From: Treponema sp.
Lineage (GTDB): Bacteria; Spirochaetota; Spirochaetia; Treponematales; Treponemataceae
Assembly (NCBI GenBank): GCA_004554075.1
Contig: SFOB01000056.1
Span: 1-15,599, forward strand
DNA: 15,599 bases
Reading direction: 5' to 3'
Shown here: piece after piece, positions 1 through 6,360 of the stretch
How positions within the stretch are numbered: the stretch's first letter is position 1
Layout of the letters: the number at the start of each line of letters is the position of its first letter
Notes under the pieces: generated by a model
What the model was told of the DNA's origin: nothing
Databases searched by the model: none
The model's input: only the letters and a program-made list of their open reading frames with translations
Program-made: the position numbers and the translations under genes

Positions 1-1362
1 GGTGTTACATCAGTAGACGGACCAATCGTTGTCCTTAAACGCACCGAAAATGTTTTTTATAATGAAACTGTTTGTGTCCGTGACCGTCTGGGCGAAAAGC
101 GTACAGGTAAGGTAGTTGATATTTCAGAAGATGCAGTTGTAGTTCAGATTTTCGGATCTACAACAGGTCTTGATCTTGATGAAACAACTTTTGAATTCCT
201 GGACGAGCCTCTTGAACTTCGTGTTGGAGAGGGACTTCTCGGCCGCGTTTTCAATGGTCTTGGAAAGCCTATAGACGGATATCCGGAAATCATTTCCAGC
301 GAAAAGCGCAATGTAAACGGAAACCCTATGAATCCTTATGCGCGAATCTATCCCCGCGACTTTATTCAGACAGGTATTTCTTCAATTGATGGAATGAATT
401 CTCTTGTTCGCGGACAGAAGCTTCCGATTTTCTCTGGAAACGGTCTGCCACATAACAAGCTTGCTGCTCAGATTATCCGCCAGGCAAAGCTCCGCAACTC
501 AGACGAAAAGTTCGTTATGGTTTTTGCCGGCATGGGTATTAAATACGACGTTGCAAAATTCTTCGTAGACACATTTGAAGAGTCCGGAGTTCTTGCAAAC
601 GTAGTAATGTTCCAGAGCCTTGCAGATGCTCCTTCTATTGAACGTATCATTACTCCACGCTGTGCACTTACTGCAGCAGAATATCTTGCCTTTGAAAAGG
701 GTATGCACGTACTTGTTGTTCTTACAGATATGACAAACTACTGCGAGGCCCTTCGTGAAATTTCTACAACCCGCGGTGAGGTTCCTGGCCGTAAAGGTTA
801 CCCTGGATACCTCTACTCAGACCTTGCAGAACTCTACGAGCGTGCCGGTCGTGTAAAGGGCAGTGAAGGTTCAATCACTCAGATTCCAATCCTTACAATG
901 CCAAATGATGATATTTCGCATCCAATTCCAGACCTTACAGGTTACATCACCGAAGGTCAGATTGTACTTGGCCGCGAACTCTTTCAGGAAGGAATCTATC
1001 CTCCGGTTTCAGGACTTCCAAGCCTTTCGCGCTTGATGAAAGATGGTATTGGTCCTGACATGACCCGCGAAGACCACGCTAATGTTGCAAGCCAGCTCTT
1101 TGCTTCTTATTCAAAGGTAAAGTCTATCCGTAACCTTGCTGCAATTATTGGTGAAGAGGAACTCAGTGAGCTGGACCGCGCATATCTTCATTTTGGTAAA
1201 CGCCTGGAAGAAGAATTCTTTGCTCAGGGCGAATACGAAGACCGTACAATCGAAGAGACTCTGGATATCGGCTGGAAGATCTTGAGTGAACTTCCACGTG
1301 AAGAACTCACCCGAATTAAGCCTGAGTTTATTGATAAGTATTTACCGAAGGACGCTGACTAG
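1..1362 (+). CDS. atpB: V-type ATP synthase subunit B (5' end cut by window)
   Basis: This is the non-catalytic nucleotide-binding subunit of the V1/A1 head, which alternates with catalytic subunit A and couples ATP turnover to ion movement across the inner membrane. The reading frame is open from base 1, so 453 residues are visible and probably only a short N-terminal stretch is missing; the ATG at 328 is internal. The frame begins with a beta-barrel type region (GVTSVDGPIVVLKR). The P-loop position at about 430-465 reads SGNGLPHNKLA, the degenerate form typical of B subunits, in contrast to the GKT-type P-loop of subunit A. GLPSLSRLMKDGIG near 1012-1053 is the conserved B-subunit segment that contributes an arginine at the A/B interface. 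The stop codon overlaps the GTG of the subunit D gene by one base, so the two are co-translated. Subunit A is expected just upstream, outside the window. Ion specificity and direction of the enzyme cannot be read from this subunit. Confidence 0.97.
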   Translation, partial: GVTSVDGPIVVLKRTENVFYNETVCVRDRLGEKRTGKVVDISEDAVVVQIFGSTTGLDLDETTFEFLDEPLELRVGEGLLGRVFNGLGKPIDGYPEIISSEKRNVNGNPMNPYARIYPRDFIQTGISSIDGMNSLVRGQKLPIFSGNGLPHNKLAAQIIRQAKLRNSDEKFVMVFAGMGIKYDVAKFFVDTFEESGVLANVVMFQSLADAPSIERIITPRCALTAAEYLAFEKGMHVLVVLTDMTNYCEALREISTTRGEVPGRKGYPGYLYSDLAELYERAGRVKGSEGSITQIPILTMPNDDISHPIPDLTGYITEGQIVLGRELFQEGIYPPVSGLPSLSRLMKDGIGPDMTREDHANVASQLFASYSKVKSIRNLAAIIGEEELSELDRAYLHFGKRLEEEFFAQGEYEDRTIEETLDIGWKILSELPREELTRIKPEFIDKYLPKDAD

Positions 1363-1985
1363 TGGCACGCTTAAACATTGCACCAACAAAATCAAACCTT
1401 CTCATGATGAAAGAGCAGCTGGTGGTTTCTACCAACGGCTATGAACTGCTCGAAGAAAAACGAGAAATCCTTGTTCGCGAACTTATGCATCTTGTAGAAC
1501 GCGTAAAGCTTCTGGAAAAGGATATTGATGAGGCTGTTTCAAAGGCTTATCCGGCTTTTAAGCGCATGCTTATGCTGGACGGTGCGGACCAGATTGAGCG
1601 CATTTCTCACGCGGTTCATTATGATTTTGACTTTACAGAAAAGCGTGTAAATATTGGTGGTATGTCCTTTCCTACAATCGATGTAATTATGCCTGAAAAA
1701 GAGCTTTTTTATTCATTTGTAGGAACAGATGCAAACATGGATGCAACTATAAATGCTTTCTTTGAACTGCTGCTTCTGCTTACCCAGATGGCGTCTATAA
1801 GAACAATAGTATGGCGTCTTGCAGAAGAGGTTCGTAAAACCCAGCGCCGTGTAAATGCTCTGGATAAAATGATTATTCCACAGGCTCGTGAGACCAAGGC
1901 TTATATTGAAAGTGCTCTGGAAGAGCGAGACCGTGAAAATGTTTTTGTACTCAAGGCTCTGAAAAAGAAAAATTCCAAAAAATAA
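1362..1985 (+). CDS. atpD: V-type ATP synthase subunit D (central stalk)
   Basis: Subunit D forms the coiled-coil rotor shaft that turns inside the A3B3 head and links it to the membrane ring. The protein has 207 residues, the usual size for the family. It starts MARLNIAPTKSNLLMMKEQL, matching the family N-terminus (PT-K-L-L--L---L), and both ends are long amphipathic helices, with a Lys-rich C-terminus (KALKKKNSKK). The start is GTG at 1362, overlapping the last base of the atpB stop. An AAGGA Shine-Dalgarno at 1348-1352 lies inside the atpB 3' end at a 9-base spacing, which supports this start. The next gene is a Usp-family gene 45 bases away; the I and K membrane subunits do not follow. 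Confidence 0.95.
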   Translation: MARLNIAPTKSNLLMMKEQLVVSTNGYELLEEKREILVRELMHLVERVKLLEKDIDEAVSKAYPAFKRMLMLDGADQIERISHAVHYDFDFTEKRVNIGGMSFPTIDVIMPEKELFYSFVGTDANMDATINAFFELLLLLTQMASIRTIVWRLAEEVRKTQRRVNALDKMIIPQARETKAYIESALEERDRENVFVLKALKKKNSKK

Positions 1986-2030
1986 AAAGCCGTGTTACAA
2001 TTATAAAAAGACAAAGGCGTCGGAGACAAT

Positions 2031-2528
2031 ATGGCGAAAAGTTTTTTCAAAAAAATGATTGTCGCAGTAAACGGACATCGTTCATCGGTTCATTCATCGA
2101 TGTATGCAATTATGATGGCCCGTTCCTATAATATTGAAATCAAGTTTGTTTATGTTGTTGATACTGCCACTGTAAAATACCTTTCCATGAATAAATTTCT
2201 TGTTTCCGATGAACGCTATGATTACGAAGAGCGCCTCAAGGAAGACGGTGAGCGTTACCTTGCCTATGCTCAGATGCTTGCAGGCTCTAAGGGCGTAAAG
2301 TGCGAAACTGAACTTAGAAACGGTGGTGTTTTTACAGAGCTCTTGCGTGCAGCAGATGAATATGAAGCAGATCTTATAATTCTTGGTGGAAATGAATCTG
2401 ATGCAGAAAAACATCATGTAAAACGAAATGTTCTTTCTACAGACCAGAACGAAGTTCTTGCACATTCAAAGTGCCCTGTAATGATTATCCAGAAGCCTGA
2501 TATTGAAAAAATCTTCAAAATATTCTAA
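2031..2528 (+). CDS. universal stress protein (UspA family), degenerate nucleotide site
   Basis: This is a single Usp-domain protein of 165 residues. The first strand MIVAVNGHRSS (residues 9-19) matches the family's (I/V)-L-V-A-V-D-G-S pattern, with Asn14 in place of the usual Asp. A strand LIILGGNES near residues 134-142 and a final strand CPVMIIQKP complete the alpha/beta fold. The G-x2-G-x9-G-(S/T) loop that holds ATP in nucleotide-binding Usps is not recognisable after LGG. The protein is therefore more likely to be of the non-ATP-binding type; that is inference. A GGAG ribosome binding site at 2022-2025 lies five bases before the ATG. It follows atpD by 45 bases and precedes the J-domain gene by 14, so it probably belongs to the ATPase transcript. 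Its cellular role is unknown. Confidence 0.85.
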   Translation: MAKSFFKKMIVAVNGHRSSVHSSMYAIMMARSYNIEIKFVYVVDTATVKYLSMNKFLVSDERYDYEERLKEDGERYLAYAQMLAGSKGVKCETELRNGGVFTELLRAADEYEADLIILGGNESDAEKHHVKRNVLSTDQNEVLAHSKCPVMIIQKPDIEKIFKIF

Positions 2529-2542
2529 ATATTTAAGCCGTA

Positions 2543-3295
2543 ATGAAAGATTTTTATAAGATTCTTGGAGTGCGGCCTAATGCCACTCTTGCCGAAATAA
2601 AACGTGCTTACCGTGAAAAAGCAAAACTTTTACATCCGGATTTATCTGGAGACCCGACTCTAAGAGATGCCTTTAGTGAAGTAGCGCAGGCATATCGTGT
2701 TCTTTCAGATGCCCGACAGCGCTCAATCTTTGATGAATCTTTTTTTATCAAAATCAAACGTTCTTACAAGAATGCAGACAGTTTTAATTATTACGACTGG
2801 CTAAAAGCCCGCGAAGATGAAGAAAGCCGGGCCAAGCTGATTTTTTATACCCTCATGCATCAGAAAGAAGACGAAGCAGTTGCAGAGTTCAAACGCATGC
2901 AGATGAATCATGCAGATTTCAGCCTGAAAAAATGGTTTACCCGCGAAGACTTTATGGACTACGGCTACATTCTTGCAGAAGAGCTGGTAATCCGCGGTGA
3001 ATATTACGATGCAATGATTCTTCTTGAGCAGATAATTCAGATGGAATATTCCTACCAGTACTTTTATATCTTCTTCCCGGAAGTAATAGATTTTACCTTG
3101 AACATCTTAAAACACAATATAGACGGCGTAATTTCCGACGAACTTGCCCTGGACGTCTACGAACGAGCCTTAGACCTGAACCTCGGCACTAAAAACGACG
3201 CTTTCTTCCTCCGCAAAATGAGCGAAGAGTACCGCCGCCTGGGTGATTTGAGTACTTCGGAAATATGTTTGCGTGAAGCTGAAAAAAGAATGTAA
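2543..3295 (+). CDS. J-domain (DnaJ-like) protein with helical C-terminal region
   Basis: Residues 1 to about 67 form a J domain, the module that stimulates ATP hydrolysis by DnaK-type Hsp70. It starts FYKILGV, has the basic helix II AYREKAKLL, and carries the invariant HPD at residues 31-33, followed by the helix III segment EVAQAYRVLSD. No Gly/Phe-rich region, zinc-finger CxxCxGxG repeats or DnaJ C-terminal substrate domains follow, so this is not the main DnaJ chaperone. The remaining 180 or so residues are acidic and helical, and look like TPR-type repeats (EELVIRGEYYDAMILLEQII, SEEYRRLGDLSTSEICLREAEK). No signal peptide or membrane segment is seen. There is no good Shine-Dalgarno, and the ATG lies only 14 bases after the Usp stop, so translation is probably coupled. 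It likely recruits DnaK to a specific client, which cannot be named from sequence. Confidence 0.88.
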   Translation: MKDFYKILGVRPNATLAEIKRAYREKAKLLHPDLSGDPTLRDAFSEVAQAYRVLSDARQRSIFDESFFIKIKRSYKNADSFNYYDWLKAREDEESRAKLIFYTLMHQKEDEAVAEFKRMQMNHADFSLKKWFTREDFMDYGYILAEELVIRGEYYDAMILLEQIIQMEYSYQYFYIFFPEVIDFTLNILKHNIDGVISDELALDVYERALDLNLGTKNDAFFLRKMSEEYRRLGDLSTSEICLREAEKRM

Positions 3296-3336
3296 GTTTC
3301 TGCTAACAAAAAACTCTAGCCATAATTCTTACAAAG

Positions 3337-3345
3337 TGTTACTAT
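3337..3345 (+). promoter_or_regulatory. extended -10 promoter of map, probably leaderless
   Basis: TGTTACTAT is a TGn-extended -10 box (TACTAT at 3340-3345). Six bases separate it from the ATG at 3352, so the A of ATG falls where transcription should begin. The gap from the upstream gene (3296-3351) contains no purine-rich ribosome binding site. There is no convincing -35 hexamer at the usual distance. Confidence 0.55.
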
Positions 3346-3351
3346 ATTTAC

Positions 3352-4113
3352 ATGATTCAACTCAAAACACCCGAACAAATTGCCGGCATCCGCAAAGTAT
3401 GTCACATTACTGCCGACATGTTTAACGAACTTATTCCAAAGGTAAAGGCTGGAATGTCTACAAAACAGGTAGACGATATGTTTAAAGATTATATGCTCTC
3501 TCACGGTGGAAAGCCTGCCTGGTGGCGGGAAGACTTTCCTGGAGCTACCTGTATCAGTATTAATGACGAAGTAATCCACGGAATTCCTTCAAAAAAACGC
3601 ATAATTAAAGACGGGGACCTGGTTAGTATCGATGTTGGAATTGATATGGACGGCTACATCAGCGATACAACCCATTCTCTTTTGATTGGCAATGTAAATC
3701 CTAAGGTGAAAAAACTTCAGCAGGTTACAGAAGAGTGTCTTCGTGCCGGAATTGCAGCCTGTGTTGTAGGTAACCGAATCAGCGACATTGCAAATGCTGT
3801 TTATGACATTGCAACTCGTAACGGTTATGGTGTAGTTTATGATTTCTGCGGTCACGGAGTAGGTCTCGATGTTCACGAAGATCCAAGCGTTCCAAACTGT
3901 CCTTTCCGCGGTCAGAATCCACGCATTAAACCTGGTATGGTTCTTGCAATTGAGCCAATGATTAATCTTGGTGTACCTGAGGTAGAACAGGCTGATGACG
4001 GCTGGACAATTCTTACAGCCGACGGAAAAGTAAGCTGCCACGAAGAGCATACTGTAGCAGTTTTCGAAGATCACAACGAAGTTCTCACTGCCCTGGACTA
4101 CAAAAATGCATAA
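3352..4113 (+). CDS. map: methionine aminopeptidase, type I
   Basis: This cytoplasmic metalloprotease removes the initiator methionine from nascent proteins when the second residue is small. It has 253 residues, normal for type I enzymes without an N-terminal zinc-finger extension. All five metal ligands of the pita-bread fold are visible: Asp94 (SIDVG), Asp105 (SDTTHS), His168 (CGHGVG), Glu201 (AIEPM) and Glu232 (EEHTVAV). The substrate-contacting His76 (HGIP) and His175 (VHEDP) are also present. It lacks the roughly 60-residue insert of type II enzymes. The start MIQLKTPEQI matches the family N-terminus, and no in-frame alternative is better. It seems to be a single-gene unit: it has its own -10 box immediately upstream, a palindromic element immediately downstream, and htrA 132 bases further on with its own promoter. 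Confidence 0.97.
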   Translation: MIQLKTPEQIAGIRKVCHITADMFNELIPKVKAGMSTKQVDDMFKDYMLSHGGKPAWWREDFPGATCISINDEVIHGIPSKKRIIKDGDLVSIDVGIDMDGYISDTTHSLLIGNVNPKVKKLQQVTEECLRAGIAACVVGNRISDIANAVYDIATRNGYGVVYDFCGHGVGLDVHEDPSVPNCPFRGQNPRIKPGMVLAIEPMINLGVPEVEQADDGWTILTADGKVSCHEEHTVAVFEDHNEVLTALDYKNA

Positions 4114-4114
4114 A

Positions 4115-4143
4115 TGTCATCCTCGGGCTTGACCCGGGGATCT
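4115..4143 (+). repeat. GC-rich palindromic intergenic element (GGGCTTGACCC core)
   Basis: Directly after the map stop codon lies a near-perfect 9-bp stem, ATCCTCGGG (4119-4127) with CCCGGGGAT (4133-4141), around the loop CTTGA. All pairs are Watson-Crick except one T-G. The flanks TGTC and CTATT are not poly-T on either strand, so a classical intrinsic terminator is not obvious. The GGGCTTGACCC core inside TGTCATCC...GGATCTA resembles short palindromic repeats dispersed between genes in many bacteria. Whether it recurs in this genome cannot be seen from a single copy. It may still end or stabilise the map transcript. Confidence 0.6.
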
Positions 4144-4168
4144 ATTAAAAAATAAGAAAACATTTATG

Positions 4169-4197
4169 TTACCTTTTCTCGATTTTTTAGTTATATT
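4169..4197 (+). promoter_or_regulatory. candidate sigma70-type promoter of htrA
   Basis: TTACCT at 4169-4174 and TATATT at 4192-4197 are separated by 17 bases. Transcription would begin near 4204 and give a leader of about 42 bases. The -35 matches the consensus at only three positions, so the call rests mainly on the -10 and the spacing. Confidence 0.45.
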
Positions 4198-4205
4198 TTA
4201 AAAGA

Positions 4206-4237
4206 GCGGCAAAAATTATAAAGCGAGCCGCAAGGAG
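4206..4237 (+). promoter_or_regulatory. htrA leader: small hairpin next to AAGGAG ribosome binding site
   Basis: GCGGC at 4206-4210 can pair with GCCGC at 4227-4231 across a 16-base AT-rich loop. The stem ends immediately before the Shine-Dalgarno AAGGAG (4232-4237), which is eight bases before the TTG start. The good ribosome binding site is what makes the TTG at 4246 the preferred start. The five-base stem is short and could be chance. Confidence 0.4.
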
Positions 4238-4245
4238 CTAAAAAA

Positions 4246-5733
4246 TTGAGAAAACTAACTAAAGTAATTGCCGCAGCCTCAATGCTGCTTTTGTTATCTG
4301 CTTCACTTTTTGCAGATCCTCCAAAAAGACCTGGCGAACCATATTACTCGTCATCATCAGCTTCTTCTTCAGCATATTCATCTTTGAGCGTTATAGAAGC
4401 CCTTCAGAATTCCTTCCGTTCAATCAGTAATACAATGCTTCCTGCAGTTGTAGAAGTTGATGTTACAGAAACAAAAACTTATACAGACCCCTTTGGAGGA
4501 ATGTCTAATCCATTTGAATTCTTTTTTGGAAGCCCAAGGGGAAATAACGGTGATGACAGCGATAAGAAAAATCAGCGTGAATATGAATCAAAAGGTCTTG
4601 GTTCTGGTGTAATCGTAAGAAAAACTGGAAATACCTTCTATATTCTTACAAATAACCACGTTGCCGGTTCAGCTACAAAAATCTCTATTAAGCTTAATGA
4701 TGGCCGCGAGTTTGAAGGTAAACTTGTAGGTGCAGACAGCCGTATAGACGTAGCCCTTGTTTCTTTTGAGTCAAAAGATTCATCAATTCCTGTTGCAAAA
4801 CTTGGCGATTCAGATAAGGTTCAGCCAGGTGATATCTGTATGGCCTTTGGTGCCCCTCTCGGCTACAGCCAGTCTGTAACTCAGGGTATTGTAAGTGCAG
4901 TAGGCCGCTCAGAAAGCCACATGTCTGCAATCAGCGACTATATTCAGACAGATGCTGCAATCAACCAGGGTAACTCAGGTGGTCCGCTTGTAAATATCTA
5001 TGGCGAAGTAATCGGTATCAACACATGGATTGCTTCTTCTTCTGGTGGTTCTGTAGGTCTTGGTTTTGCTATCCCAATCAACAATCTTAAGTCTGCAATC
5101 GATTCTTTCATCAAGAAGGGTAAGGTTGTTTACGGCTGGGTTGGTGTTTCACTTGTTGATGTAACAAAAGAATATAAAGATGAGCTTGGAGTTGGTGATA
5201 CAATAGGAGCCTTTGCAGCAGAAGTATTCTCTAACTCTCCGGCATTCAAGGGCGGAATCAAGCCTGGCGACTATATCATTGAAGTAAATGGTAAAAAGGT
5301 TAAGTCTACAAATCAGCTTGTACGTGACATTGGAAGCCTTGAAGCAGGATCAACTGCAAACTTTACTGTTATCCGTGGCGGAAAACGCATTTCTGACATT
5401 GTTGTAAAGATTGAAGAACGTGCAAATGAAAATGATATCAACAACAGCAGAATGTGGCCTGGCTTTATCGCAAGTCCTCTTTCAGATAAGGCTCGCGAAC
5501 AGCTTAAGATTGACGACAAAAAGGTAAAGGGTGTTGTAGCAACAAATGTAGAAGAAAAGTCTCCTGCAGCAAGCCTCCGCATCCAGAACGGCGACGTAAT
5601 TACAGCAGTAAACGGCAAAAAGGTAAATAACCTTGCCGAATTCTACGCCGAACTCGCCGCTGCCCAGAAGTCAGTCAACTTCGACATCTACTCTAACGGC
5701 GGAACTATCACAACCGGAACTTACAGATTCTAG
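4246..5733 (+). CDS. htrA: periplasmic serine protease HtrA/DegP family, two PDZ domains
   Basis: This exported protease/chaperone degrades or holds misfolded envelope proteins. The 495-residue product begins with a signal peptide (MRKLTK, then a hydrophobic core, ending LFA before Asp24). A Ser-rich linker follows at residues 35-48. The trypsin-like domain has the complete catalytic triad: His138 (NNHVAG), Asp168 (RIDVAL) and Ser244 (GNSGGP). An acidic, Gly/Asn-rich loop at about 95-115 corresponds to the regulatory LA-loop region. PDZ1 spans roughly 300-395 (GGIKPGDYIIEVNGKKV) and PDZ2 roughly 405-495 (LRIQNGDVITAVNGKKV). The start is TTG, supported by AAGGAG upstream and because the next in-frame ATG (Met13) would remove the charged N-region of the signal. 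It has its own promoter. The 3' end overlaps the convergent DUF1361 gene by 63 bp. Orthologues in Borrelia are periplasmic or surface-exposed; location here is inferred. Confidence 0.95.
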   Translation: MRKLTKVIAAASMLLLLSASLFADPPKRPGEPYYSSSSASSSAYSSLSVIEALQNSFRSISNTMLPAVVEVDVTETKTYTDPFGGMSNPFEFFFGSPRGNNGDDSDKKNQREYESKGLGSGVIVRKTGNTFYILTNNHVAGSATKISIKLNDGREFEGKLVGADSRIDVALVSFESKDSSIPVAKLGDSDKVQPGDICMAFGAPLGYSQSVTQGIVSAVGRSESHMSAISDYIQTDAAINQGNSGGPLVNIYGEVIGINTWIASSSGGSVGLGFAIPINNLKSAIDSFIKKGKVVYGWVGVSLVDVTKEYKDELGVGDTIGAFAAEVFSNSPAFKGGIKPGDYIIEVNGKKVKSTNQLVRDIGSLEAGSTANFTVIRGGKRISDIVVKIEERANENDINNSRMWPGFIASPLSDKAREQLKIDDKKVKGVVATNVEEKSPAASLRIQNGDVITAVNGKKVNNLAEFYAELAAAQKSVNFDIYSNGGTITTGTYRF

Positions 5734-6360
5734 TATAAAGAAAAGAATATTTAAAAGCGTCCCGAACAGAATTGTAAAGCCCCAGACTGCAGCATTCTGA
5801 ACGGGATGCTTTATTGTTTTAAACACATCCCTTACAAGCGGAACAAAATTGGTAATAATATCCCAGGAGTTCCATCTTAAAAATCGTCCAAGATATATAC
5901 CATAGCTTGAAAGATAGATAATAAAAGCCTTTATAAAGAAGGGATTAATTCCCCGAAAGTATTTCTTTATTTTTCCTTCAATTGTTCTCAGACTGTAGAA
6001 ACCGAATGCAAAACCTGTCATCCCGTATGAAAGCAGCAGAGTTATATCAAACCATCTTGGAGCAAAAGGATTTTTTCCCAGATGTATAAGATCTGTAAAC
6101 AGATAAGGCGCATTAGGAAACATTAAAAGCCAGATAATTAGGACAGGGATTTCAATTCTTTTTTTGAAGTTTTTAGATTCAAGAAGCTTTGCAATAACCC
6201 AGGGTACGAATGCCAGAAACAGATTCCATAAAAGGAATGCATACATATTCCGTGCCGTATAAATGATACGGCACAGAGAAAGGAATACTGAAAAACCCGA
6301 CATAATCATCAGATATTTTGTGTCTTTTTCGGATATAACCTTTCTTATAAAATTTTTCAT
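5671..6360 (-). CDS. DUF1361 family multi-pass membrane protein
   Basis: This is an uncharacterised membrane protein of 229 residues. DUF1361 is recognised from the ordered motifs FLLWNLFLAFVPW (residues 42-54), LLMFPNAPYLFTDLIHL (about 98-114), WFDITLLLSYGMTGF and YLGRFLRWNSWD (about 156-167). About six or seven hydrophobic segments are visible and there is no enzymatic motif. The start overlaps the creD stop by four bases (ATGA), so translation is coupled to CreD and the two probably act in the same envelope process; that is inference from context. The last 20 residues, a hydrophilic tail after the final membrane segment, are encoded opposite the htrA 3' end. Biochemical function is unknown. 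Confidence 0.87.
   Translation of the reverse strand: MKNFIRKVISEKDTKYLMIMSGFSVFLSLCRIIYTARNMYAFLLWNLFLAFVPWVIAKLLESKNFKKRIEIPVLIIWLLMFPNAPYLFTDLIHLGKNPFAPRWFDITLLLSYGMTGFAFGFYSLRTIEGKIKKYFRGINPFFIKAFIIYLSSYGIYLGRFLRWNSWDIITNFVPLVRDVFKTIKHPVQNAAVWGFTILFGTLLNILFFILESVSSGCDSSAVRVDVEVD
5791..5820 (+). terminator. possible intrinsic terminator of htrA inside the convergent gene
   Basis: AGCATTC (5791-5797) pairs with GGATGCT (5804-5810) over a six-base loop with one T-G pair. It is followed by the T-rich run TTATTGTTTT. It lies 58 bases past the htrA stop, within the coding region of the opposite-strand DUF1361 gene. Only three of the seven pairs are G-C, so strength is uncertain. Confidence 0.35.

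Noticed and set aside
430..465. Loss of a canonical Walker A motif in the V-ATPase gene, which might suggest a broken catalytic subunit.
   Set aside because: SGNGLPHNKLA is the normal degenerate site of subunit B; the catalytic P-loop belongs to subunit A.
3343..3348. TATATT as an alternative -10 for map.
   Set aside because: It would place the transcription start inside the coding region; TACTAT with an upstream TG gives a consistent start at the ATG.
3589..4074. 161-codon minus-strand open frame opposite map.
   Set aside because: It is fully contained within a confident gene, with a Cys/Asn/Ile-rich composition and no family resemblance; a shadow frame.
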